Origin: Winogradskyella bathintestinalis
Lineage (GTDB): Bacteria > Bacteroidota > Bacteroidia > Flavobacteriales > Flavobacteriaceae
Reading direction: 5' to 3'
Length of the DNA: 64,000 bases
Assembly: GCF_030407435.1 (NCBI RefSeq)
Contig: NZ_JASDDK010000005.1
Location: 1-64,000 of the forward strand
In this document: in pieces, positions 1 through 7,462 of the stretch
Layout of the letters: every line of letters starts with the position of its first letter
Numbering within the stretch: the first letter of the stretch is position 1
Notes under the pieces: model-generated
The model's database searches: none
What the model was told of the DNA's origin: nothing
What the model saw: the letters and a program-made list of their open reading frames with translations, nothing else
Program-made: the position numbers and the translations under genes

Positions 1-131
1 TACCTGAACTTACGATTTAAGAACTGACCCAGTTCAAACTATTTTTTTGCCTTCTAAACGGCTAAAAAAAATCTTTTGAACGTCTAAATAGTAACCAAAA
101 AGAGTCAACCTATTTCAGTATAATACATAAT

Positions 132-422
132 AGATTACATTTAACCTACGCTAATCAAAGCGATCAAGAATATTTGTCTATTTATGGCAAAGCAAAAATT
201 ACCGAAAATAGACAAAAAGTGGATGACCTTTGGTCTTCATTTTTAAAAGTTTGGTTCAGTGGAAAAGACGATCCAAATCTAGCGTTACTTTGTGTAACGA
301 TTGAAGATGCATACTACTGGGATCAAAAAAATAATAAAGCGGTGACTATTTTTAAAATGGCAAAAGCGGCGATCACTGGCGAAAAAAGCGATACTAGTGA
401 TAAAGGAACATTAAATATATAA
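132..422 (+). pseudogene. 5'-truncated general stress protein 26-like (pyridoxamine 5'-phosphate oxidase fold) remnant
   Basis: The readable frame matches the C-terminal half of flavobacterial general stress protein 26 / pyridoxamine-phosphate-oxidase-like flavoproteins: an HLTYAN strand, then a YLSIYGKA strand, then an ELW-type helix and the segment WFSGKDDPNLALLCVTIEDA. These families are usually about 160 residues, and only about 95 remain. Family-like sequence begins near base 132. Upstream, the same frame has a stop at 63-65, and all three forward frames stop within the first 27 bases of the window, so the missing N-terminal FMN-binding half is not simply cut by the window edge. The longest open frame would use TTG at 174. 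It ends two bases before the GH3 gene. It could instead be a short expressed protein starting at that TTG, but loss of half the barrel argues for a remnant. Confidence 0.6.
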
Positions 423-424
423 AC

Positions 425-1951
425 ATGGCAATATTAGGAAACATTATTAAAGGTGTTATTGAATTAAAAGACACCTTTTCTTCGGAAACAGATCATGCAG
501 AAGCACAAAAAAAAGTCTTAACAGATTTGCTTCAAAAAGCTAAAGACACGCAATTTGGGAAGCATTATCGATTTGAAACGCTCTTAGAGTCTGCAAATCT
601 TCAAAAAGCCTTTGCCGAGCATATACCTTATTTCGATTATAATAAAATTAATAAGGAATGGTGGCACAAACTTCACGAAGAGGAATCAGATGTTACCTGG
701 CCTGGAAATCCGTCTTACTTTGCTATAAGTTCTGGTACAACTGGTAAAACTAGTAAACGTATTCCTGTGACTGACGATATGATTGATGCTATTAGAGACG
801 CCGGAATTAAACAAGTTTTTGCTTTAAATAATTTTGATCTTCCTGCCGATTTTTTTGAAAAAGAAATTATGATGTTGGGTAGTTCTACAGATTTAGACGA
901 AAAAGACGACCATCTTGAGGGTGAAATTAGCGGAATAACGGCAAGCAATATTCCTAATTGGTTTCGTAGTTATTATAAGCCAGGTATTGAAATTTCTCAA
1001 ATTGAAGATTGGGACGAGCGCGTGCAACAGATTGCAGAACGCGCAGAAGAATGGGATATTGGGGCGCTTAGTGGAATTCCATCGTGGATAGAATTAATGC
1101 TTCAAAAAGTCATAGAATATCATGAATTAAAAAATATTCATGAGATTTGGCCAAACCTTCAAGTCTATACCTCTGGAGGTGTTGCTTTTGGGCCTTATGA
1201 AAAAAGTTTTAATGCGTTATTAGGAAAACCCGTAACGGTTATCGATACCTATTTGGCGTCCGAAGGATATATTGCTACACAAGTAAGACCAGAAACCGAT
1301 GCCATGCAACTCAATACGGATAATGGTATTTATTTTGAATTTGTACCGTTCAAACCGAACTATATAAATGAAGACGGCTCACTTAAAGAGGAAGCACCAG
1401 CTTTGGCAATTAATGAAGTGGAATTAAATCAAGATTACGTTCTAATTATTAGTACAGTAAGTGGAGCATGGCGTTATTTAATTGGCGATACTATTGAATT
1501 TACCGATGTAGAACGTGCGGAAATTAAAATTACCGGTCGCACTAAGTTTTTCTTAAATACAGTTGGTTCGCAATTATCAGTAAATAAAATGGATACGGCT
1601 ATGCGCGAATTAGAAGAAAAATTTGACACTACCATTCCAGAATACACTATCTGTGCCAAACGTGGAGAGGATGATGAATTTTACCATTGTTGGTATCTAG
1701 GATCAGAATTAAAAGGTGTTGATAATTCTGAAATTGCCAATGCTTTGGATGATAGCCTGAAAAGCGCGAATAAGAATTATAAAGTGGCTAGGAGTAAAGC
1801 GTTGCACGGCGTAAAGGTGGAAGTGATCTCACCAGAACGTTTTTACGATTGGAATGAACGAAATAAGAAAAAAGGTGGCCAGGTTAAAATGGAACGCGTT
1901 ATGAACGAAGATAAGTTTGCGGAGTGGGAAGATTTTGTGAAACAGAATTAA
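425..1951 (+). CDS. GH3 family acyl-adenylate-forming protein
   Basis: This 508-residue protein has the layout of the GH3 auxin-responsive-promoter family, which belongs to the ANL acyl-adenylating superfamily. Visible signatures are the ATP-binding loop SSGTTGKTSKR (residues about 102-112), a YLASEGYIATQ motif near residue 280 matching the adenylate-binding region, and a GD..EF......KITGRTKFFLN hinge near 360-385, followed by a small C-terminal domain. Plant GH3 enzymes conjugate amino acids to acyl acids through an acyl-adenylate. The substrate of bacterial members is unknown to me. The start ATG lies two bases after the truncated stress-protein remnant, so the gene may be co-transcribed with it. 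A hairpin with a T-run follows at 2055-2084. Confidence 0.88.
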   Translation: MAILGNIIKGVIELKDTFSSETDHAEAQKKVLTDLLQKAKDTQFGKHYRFETLLESANLQKAFAEHIPYFDYNKINKEWWHKLHEEESDVTWPGNPSYFAISSGTTGKTSKRIPVTDDMIDAIRDAGIKQVFALNNFDLPADFFEKEIMMLGSSTDLDEKDDHLEGEISGITASNIPNWFRSYYKPGIEISQIEDWDERVQQIAERAEEWDIGALSGIPSWIELMLQKVIEYHELKNIHEIWPNLQVYTSGGVAFGPYEKSFNALLGKPVTVIDTYLASEGYIATQVRPETDAMQLNTDNGIYFEFVPFKPNYINEDGSLKEEAPALAINEVELNQDYVLIISTVSGAWRYLIGDTIEFTDVERAEIKITGRTKFFLNTVGSQLSVNKMDTAMRELEEKFDTTIPEYTICAKRGEDDEFYHCWYLGSELKGVDNSEIANALDDSLKSANKNYKVARSKALHGVKVEVISPERFYDWNERNKKKGGQVKMERVMNEDKFAEWEDFVKQN

Positions 1952-2054
1952 GTTATTAATTATAATTATTCATTATCCTTTCTTTCAACGTTACTTATAA
2001 CTCGTTTCTAACTTGAAAAAATAAATACTTGCAAACGACTAAATGTTTAAAATA

Positions 2055-2084
2055 ACCCTTAGAGGACACTTTAGGGGTGTTTTT
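2055..2084 (+). terminator. Rho-independent terminator after the GH3 gene
   Basis: A seven-base-pair stem (ACCCTTA paired with TAGGGGT, one G-T wobble) encloses a ten-base loop and is followed by GTTTTT. It sits about 100 bases after the GH3 stop codon and beyond the converging zincin gene's stop. Confidence 0.55.
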
Positions 2085-2136
2085 CATTTTAACATAATAT
2101 TCCAATTAATTTACGTCATTAAAGAATTTCATAAAA

Positions 2137-2751
2137 TCAATTTTCAATCGCACTTTTTTCTGCATCACGATGCTCTACTAATTCCATTATTTCTTCGGGA
2201 GATAAATAATATTTTGAAATTCTATCTTTATAGGTTTGGGTGATATCAGCATGATTAAGGATAAAATCCTTAGTTTTTAAAATATAATCCTCCATACCGT
2301 GTTTAACCGCAAAACTATCTGCACAACGTTCTGCTTCCACAATAGAATTTTCTGATAATAAATACGTAATACCAAACCAAATTAAATTAAGCTTGCTTCG
2401 ATCTTGGTAATCCATAATATGACCTAACTCATGCCCAATCCAACCAATAAAAATATCATCAGGAATATGTCTTGTTAGAAACTCCTTATCTGCAATTTTA
2501 AATTTTTCACTTATTAAAATTATATAATTTCTATTTTTTCGGCTTCTGAAAAAACTACCCACAGTTGGCCTCGCTTGCATGGTCGATTTTTTTATATTCT
2601 TTTTAAATCGAAATTCAATATTGGTGTTTTCTAATTCAGGATAGTAGGATAAAGCTGTTTTTACATTGGTTCTTATATCTTCAGGGATTTTGTGCTGTGC
2701 ACTCATATTGTAGAATAAAATTAATAAAGTTAGGATTATGAAGTTTTTCAT
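2137..2751 (-). CDS. Secreted zincin-type metalloprotease-like protein
   Basis: A 204-residue protein with an N-terminal signal peptide ending around the SAQ at residues 17-19. The motif HELGH (residues 107-111) is a classic HExxH zinc site. About 28 residues later comes EAERCADSFAVKHG, which resembles the third-ligand helix (ExxxxAD) of M48-like and related gluzincin peptidases. I do not recognise a named family, and the protein is much shorter than typical M48 enzymes. It is transcribed towards the GH3 gene and divergently from the radical SAM gene. Likely role: periplasmic or outer-surface peptidase. That is inferred from the motif and the signal peptide only. Confidence 0.65.
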   Translation of the reverse strand: MKNFIILTLLILFYNMSAQHKIPEDIRTNVKTALSYYPELENTNIEFRFKKNIKKSTMQARPTVGSFFRSRKNRNYIILISEKFKIADKEFLTRHIPDDIFIGWIGHELGHIMDYQDRSKLNLIWFGITYLLSENSIVEAERCADSFAVKHGMEDYILKTKDFILNHADITQTYKDRISKYYLSPEEIMELVEHRDAEKSAIEN

Positions 2752-2990
2752 ATAATCGAAATGTAAGGGTTAGGTTCTAATTATATTAAAGGGTTTCGTA
2801 AAATTTTTGACCCATTTGGTGGGATAATTAAAATGGGTTTAAATAGTTACGGGCGCAAGCAGCATAGTAGTCTATTGTCTTCCAATCAAGACAAATCAAT
2901 AATAAATAAAATTTATATACTTACTACAAATAATAGCACTAATAAACTATTAAATGTAGTATTTTTGTTTATCGAAATTTTTATAGAAAA

Positions 2991-2996
2991 AGGAGG
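2991..2996 (+). promoter_or_regulatory. Strong Shine-Dalgarno (AGGAGG) before a TTG start
   Basis: AGGAGG lies eight bases before the TTG at 3005 and is preceded by AAAA. It decides the start of the radical SAM gene, because the conserved N-terminus of the family (KLKILADAAKYD) begins immediately after it and no in-frame ATG occurs before residue 43. Such a strong site is unusual here: the other genes in this window mostly lack recognisable Shine-Dalgarno sequences. Confidence 0.7.
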
Positions 2997-3004
2997 AATT
3001 ATAA

Positions 3005-4267
3005 TTGTCTTTTCAACGTACCCAAGAAAAATTAAAAATATTGGCAGATGCTGCTAAATATGATGTCTCGTGTTCATCCAGTGGAAGTAAACGAGCCAAC
3101 ACCAATAAAGGATTAGGAGATGCCACTGGTATGGGAATATGTCATTCTTATACTGAAGACGGCCGCTGTGTGTCGCTATTAAAAATTCTTTTGACCAATC
3201 ATTGCATTTTTGATTGCACATATTGCGTCACTAGAAAGAGTAATGATATAAAACGTGCCGCTTTTAAAGTTCAAGAAGTGGTAGATTTGACCATAAATTT
3301 TTATCGTAGGAATTATATCGAAGGACTTTTTCTAAGTTCTGGAATTTTCAAAAGCGCCGATTTCACCATGGAACGTTTGGTGGCTGTAGCTAAAAAACTT
3401 CGCTTAGAAGAAAACTTTAATGGATACATTCATCTTAAATCTATTCCGGGAGCTTCTGATGAGTTGATGCGAGAAGCTGGCCTATACGCAGATCGATTAA
3501 GTGTTAATATCGAGATTCCCACAGAAGCCGGACTCAAAAAACTGGCTCCAGATAAGAAGCGCGAAGATTTTATTAAACCAATGGTTAAGGTAAAGAATGA
3601 AATCATTCAGTATAAAGCCGAAAAGAAAATCATAAAAAGCACTCCTAAATTTGCTCCGGCAGGGCAGAGTACACAAATGATTATTGGGGCGAGTGGTGAA
3701 AATGATTTTCAGATTATGCAAACCTCAAATCATTTTTATAAAAATTATAACCTGAAACGTGTGTATTATTCAGGCTACGTGCCTATAAGTTATGATAATC
3801 GTTTACCGCAAATAGGAAGTGCGGTCCCGATGCTACGAGAAAATCGTTTATACCAAACCGATTGGCTCATGCGATTTTATGGGTTTGATGTTAGCGAAAT
3901 TTTGAATGAACAACATCAGCATTTAGATTTAGATATTGATCCAAAATTAGGTTGGGCTTTACGAAATCTTCATGAATTTCCCGTAGATATCAATACTGCA
4001 GATAAACGCATGTTGGCAAGAATTCCAGGTTTGGGTATGAAATCGGTGTATAAAATTTTAAATGCTAGACGTTTTAGAAAATTGAATTGGGAACATCTTA
4101 AAAAAATTGGAATCGCACTCAATAGAGCTCAATATTTCATGGTCTGTGAGAGCAACCTCTATGAGAAACGAGATTTAACTGCAGAAAAAATAAAAGGTTT
4201 AATTCTTCAGAATTCCACAAGTAAATATCAGAAAAGTTTAAGCAATCAATTAAATCTATTCGGTTAG
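3005..4267 (+). CDS. DNA modification/repair-linked radical SAM protein (rSAM_link_UDG type)
   Basis: This 420-residue protein matches the 'putative DNA modification/repair radical SAM protein' family. The N-terminal segment KLKILADAAKYDVSCSSSG is characteristic. The radical SAM cluster motif CxxxCxxC is Cys67, Cys71 and Cys74 (CIFDCTYC). A helix-hairpin-helix segment near residues 326-375 (DINTADKRMLARIPGLGMKS and following) suggests nucleic-acid binding. SplB-type lyases are distant relatives. In many bacteria this family sits next to a DUF4130 protein that may be fused to a uracil-DNA-glycosylase-like domain, and here the DUF4130 gene starts on the next base. The start is TTG with a strong Shine-Dalgarno. 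The reaction is not established; a DNA-base or lesion chemistry is inferred from the family and context. Confidence 0.9.
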   Translation: MSFQRTQEKLKILADAAKYDVSCSSSGSKRANTNKGLGDATGMGICHSYTEDGRCVSLLKILLTNHCIFDCTYCVTRKSNDIKRAAFKVQEVVDLTINFYRRNYIEGLFLSSGIFKSADFTMERLVAVAKKLRLEENFNGYIHLKSIPGASDELMREAGLYADRLSVNIEIPTEAGLKKLAPDKKREDFIKPMVKVKNEIIQYKAEKKIIKSTPKFAPAGQSTQMIIGASGENDFQIMQTSNHFYKNYNLKRVYYSGYVPISYDNRLPQIGSAVPMLRENRLYQTDWLMRFYGFDVSEILNEQHQHLDLDIDPKLGWALRNLHEFPVDINTADKRMLARIPGLGMKSVYKILNARRFRKLNWEHLKKIGIALNRAQYFMVCESNLYEKRDLTAEKIKGLILQNSTSKYQKSLSNQLNLFG

Positions 4268-5041
4268 ATGAAATACAAAAACTTAATTTACGACGGTACA
4301 TTTGATGGATTTCTGTCTGCCGTATTTTATGTGTTTGAATATAAATTAGAGACAGTTAATATTCAAAATGAATTTGTAGTTCAGCAGGGGTTGTTTTCGG
4401 AAGTGGAGCGCATTATAACTGACGATGTTAAAGCCAATAGAGTTTGGCAAGGTTTAAAATCTAAGTTATCTACGCAAGGAAAGTATCAACTTTATTATGC
4501 TTTTTTGAGTGAACAGATCGGTGTAGAATTACTATTGTTAGACTATATACAGTATGCATTTTCTAAATCTAAAAATGTGGACAAGGATTATGCGCATCCG
4601 TCAGTTTTAAAAATTGCGCAAATTGCTAAATCTGTCGGACGTGAAAAGCATAGGATGGAAGCTTTTGTAAGGTTCAGATTAACTAGTGATAACATTTACT
4701 TTGCTAATATTGAACCCGATTTTAACGTGCTGCCATTAATAGAAAAACATTTTAAAAGACGTTACGCTGATCAAAAATGGCTAATTTATGACAAGAAACG
4801 CCATTACGGATTGTTTTATGATTTAGAGAAGGTAGAAATTATACGCATGGATTTTCCAGAAAATTTTGATTTCACAAAAACAGATGATAAGTTTTTTGCC
4901 GAACAAGAATTTGAATTTCAGAAATTATGGCAAGACTATTTTAAAGCAACTAATATCGCTTCACGAAAAAATATGAAACTCCATATTAGACATGTCCCTA
5001 AACGCTATTGGAAATATTTGAGCGAAAAACAACCCAATTAA
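4268..5041 (+). CDS. DUF4130 / TIGR03915 family probable DNA metabolism protein
   Basis: A 257-residue protein whose ATG directly follows the TAG stop of the radical SAM gene, so translation is almost certainly coupled. The N-terminus (YDGTFDGFLSAVFYVFEYKL), the middle segment with VRFRLTSDNIYFANIEPDFN, and the RYADQKWLIYDKKRHYGLFYD stretch are typical of the TIGR03915/DUF4130 family. In other phyla this domain is often fused to a uracil-DNA-glycosylase-like domain. Here it stands alone, with no glycosylase in sight. It is presumed to act with the radical SAM partner on DNA. Its 3' end overlaps the converging gene by four bases. Confidence 0.87.
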   Translation: MKYKNLIYDGTFDGFLSAVFYVFEYKLETVNIQNEFVVQQGLFSEVERIITDDVKANRVWQGLKSKLSTQGKYQLYYAFLSEQIGVELLLLDYIQYAFSKSKNVDKDYAHPSVLKIAQIAKSVGREKHRMEAFVRFRLTSDNIYFANIEPDFNVLPLIEKHFKRRYADQKWLIYDKKRHYGLFYDLEKVEIIRMDFPENFDFTKTDDKFFAEQEFEFQKLWQDYFKATNIASRKNMKLHIRHVPKRYWKYLSEKQPN

Positions 5042-6759
5042 TGCTCGAGCTTTGCCACATATGCTTTTGCCCAATCTACAATTCGTGGTCCAAAACATTC
5101 TAAAATCGCATCGACACCAATCACACTCCCTTTTGCTAATCGTCCTAAAACGGCAATCGGTAAATTAGGTTTATCATCAGGAGAAATAACATAGCCATCT
5201 GCTGAAGTTTCGATGCCTAGTTCTGAATGAATGGGTTGAATCAACTTATTATCAAGTAAATTCTTTACTAGGAGCGTTTTAATATCCAGTATTTTCGGCT
5301 CATCCAAAATACTATTGATCATAACGGTACACACGATGGATTTTTCTTTGGAATTCGTTAAATGCCATCCATTGGAAATTAAGTTTATTTTTGGGTCATT
5401 GACAAATGCTAAGCTTAAAACATTAGCATCAATCAAAGTCAAGATTTGCTGCATACTTTCAATGGGTGGACCATAAGAATATCGTTTACTACGTTCATCC
5501 AAATCAATAACTTTTTTAATAATGTCATTATTTAATTTCGGATGGGAAAAAGACTTGTATAATGTGGGTTGGCAATGTCTCCAAACTTGTCCGATGCAAA
5601 AATCTAACGAAACAGGAACTTTTCCCAATGCCATATTTATATATGCTTGAATCAACTGCTCAGTTGGTATTTTTTCATCTTGAAGTAATTTATCTTGATA
5701 ATCCGCATCTGCTAACCAATTCAAAATCTTAACTTCAATTGCCGTGGCAGTTAACTTGTGAGCTACAGCATTTTCGTTTAAATCCATAAAGATGCGTGAC
5801 GCTATTTTTGCCATAGGCGCAATTAAAAAGTTGATGTCTTTTGGGTTTATTTCCGATTGCGCAACTGTTTCAATTTCAGCCTTAAAAAATTCTAATTCCT
5901 GTGTAGTAGGTTCGTACCAGTTATCAATGGTTTCATTAAGCGGCTTTGGTACCAAGGGCAATCCATCTAAAGAAAAAGGGATGAGCGTTAACTGTTGCTT
6001 TTTTACCTTATAATAAACGGTTTCTAATGTTGCATTATCCACCACTTTAAAATTCCCATAATTATTGATAACGAGATAGCGCATAACATCAATCATTCCC
6101 AATCCGAATCCTCTAATCCCAATAGTGAGACCGGTATTGTTTTTAATATCTCTTAATTCTGAAATAGGATAAGGAGTGTCATAAAGTCTCAATTCATTTT
6201 GGTTTGTGGCATGCGATTTCCACATAAGTAATTGTTCTGAAAGCTCAGTAGGTTGGTGACCAATGGTTAAAAGGACGTCATCGCAGATCCACGCCTTATT
6301 AGCCGTTTTAATCTCAATTTTATAATTATCAGAATAATTTATGGATTTAACTTCAGATTTTATAAGATTGAATGTCGCTAAATTTTTTACAGTTTTCTCG
6401 ATAGATGAATAACGTTCAACTAAATATTTTCCAAGCTTATTTCTTGGAGGAAATGTGTCAATTTCACTAGGTTTTAAAGAAAAATTGCACCAGTCGTGAT
6501 AAGAAGGAAAAGGCTCTATAACAATATCGGCATAAGTTATTTCAGGTCTTTTTTCAATACCGCTTAAAGCCCGTTCTGTAATGTTAATCCAGTTAGAATC
6601 GGGTTGAGCATCATGCCACACATAGCCTGCACCAAGTTGTTCGGAGTTTTCAAAAACAATGATGTCCACAACTTTATTTGATTTAGACAACTGCTCCAGT
6701 AAATTTTCTAGTGCATAAAGACCTCTTGGACCTAAACCAATAATAGCAAGCTTTTTCAT
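5038..6759 (-). CDS. FAD/NAD(P)-binding protein (NAD_binding_9-like)
   Basis: A 573-residue cytosolic protein with an N-terminal Rossmann motif IIGLGPRGLYALENLL (residues about 5-20), followed by GAGYVWHDAQPDSNWINI, a hallmark of the FAD-NAD(P)-binding family. A second dinucleotide motif, IGIRGFGLGMIDVMRYL, occurs near residues 213-229. There is no signal peptide. Members are poorly characterised oxidoreductase or monooxygenase-like proteins of about 500-650 residues, and no substrate can be inferred. It converges on the DUF4130 gene with a four-base tail overlap. Its 5' side is separated from the next minus-strand gene by a terminator. Confidence 0.8.
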   Translation of the reverse strand: MKKLAIIGLGPRGLYALENLLEQLSKSNKVVDIIVFENSEQLGAGYVWHDAQPDSNWINITERALSGIEKRPEITYADIVIEPFPSYHDWCNFSLKPSEIDTFPPRNKLGKYLVERYSSIEKTVKNLATFNLIKSEVKSINYSDNYKIEIKTANKAWICDDVLLTIGHQPTELSEQLLMWKSHATNQNELRLYDTPYPISELRDIKNNTGLTIGIRGFGLGMIDVMRYLVINNYGNFKVVDNATLETVYYKVKKQQLTLIPFSLDGLPLVPKPLNETIDNWYEPTTQELEFFKAEIETVAQSEINPKDINFLIAPMAKIASRIFMDLNENAVAHKLTATAIEVKILNWLADADYQDKLLQDEKIPTEQLIQAYINMALGKVPVSLDFCIGQVWRHCQPTLYKSFSHPKLNNDIIKKVIDLDERSKRYSYGPPIESMQQILTLIDANVLSLAFVNDPKINLISNGWHLTNSKEKSIVCTVMINSILDEPKILDIKTLLVKNLLDNKLIQPIHSELGIETSADGYVISPDDKPNLPIAVLGRLAKGSVIGVDAILECFGPRIVDWAKAYVAKLEH

Positions 6760-6773
6760 GAATCGAAATTAAT

Positions 6774-6799
6774 AAAAAACCACCTTAAATAAAGGTGGC
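6774..6799 (-). terminator. Rho-independent terminator after the small beta-barrel gene
   Basis: On the minus strand, a perfect seven-base-pair stem (CCACCTT / AAGGTGG) with a five-base loop is followed by a run of six T. It lies about 30 bases after the stop of the small outer-membrane protein gene and isolates it from the FAD/NAD(P) gene. Confidence 0.85.
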
Positions 6800-6827
6800 T
6801 ATATATATTTAAATAGTATTTGTTTTA

Positions 6828-7322
6828 CTAAAATTGGTATCTCACACCTAAGGCGATATCAAAATCTAAGTCATCGTTATAATCACCAAAACCAAGTTCT
6901 GGTCTAAAATCTAAAGACAATAAGAGCGGAAAATCAAAACTATATTCTACCCCGACATTACCTGCGATAAATACAAATGTTTCATTATAATCTCTACCAT
7001 AATCGCGGTCAAACCCATTGTCAAAATCATAAGATCCAAGACCACCACCAGCTCCTGCGTACCAATTAAAATCGCCATCTAATTGCCAAACCCATTGGTA
7101 AAGACCAGCAACTTTAAAGCCATCGTAGTTATCTCCACTTCTCCAGCCTAAATCTACTTCCAATCGGTTGTTATCGCTTAAAGCGCGTTGGTAAGAGATT
7201 TCAGGTCCAAAACCATCACCTCCACCTAATCTTAAACCAATAGCATTTTTGGAAATGTCTTGAGCATTGGTAACCGTAGCAAATCCCATTAAAATTGTAC
7301 TTAATAAAATTAATTTCTTCAT
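6828..7322 (-). CDS. Small outer-membrane beta-barrel protein
   Basis: A 164-residue protein with a signal peptide (MKKLILLSTILMGFATVTNA, cleaved before QD). The rest shows alternating hydrophobic/aromatic strands, such as LRLGGGDGFGPEISYQRAL, FVFIAGNVGVEYSFD and FRPELGFGDYND, and ends in the aromatic strand DIALGVRYQF, as expected for an eight-stranded outer-membrane barrel. The N-terminal half resembles OmpW/OmpA-like 'outer membrane insertion' proteins of flavobacteria. It stands alone with its own terminator. The function is unknown. Confidence 0.75.
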   Translation of the reverse strand: MKKLILLSTILMGFATVTNAQDISKNAIGLRLGGGDGFGPEISYQRALSDNNRLEVDLGWRSGDNYDGFKVAGLYQWVWQLDGDFNWYAGAGGGLGSYDFDNGFDRDYGRDYNETFVFIAGNVGVEYSFDFPLLLSLDFRPELGFGDYNDDLDFDIALGVRYQF

Positions 7323-7462
7323 AATATTTTGAGTTAAAAATTCTTAGTTTTAGCAATCTTAAAATTGCATATTATTGTAATGTCAAAATTAGCAGTAAAT
7401 TGAATACTTAGCCATAATTTTAAGATAAAATTATAACCCGTCTAAGTCTATTGTTAACGCTT

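Noticed and set aside
2833..3057. Open frame of 74 residues overlapping the start of the radical SAM gene
   Set aside because: It lies in another frame, has no coding character and is explained by the low stop density around the true gene's leader.
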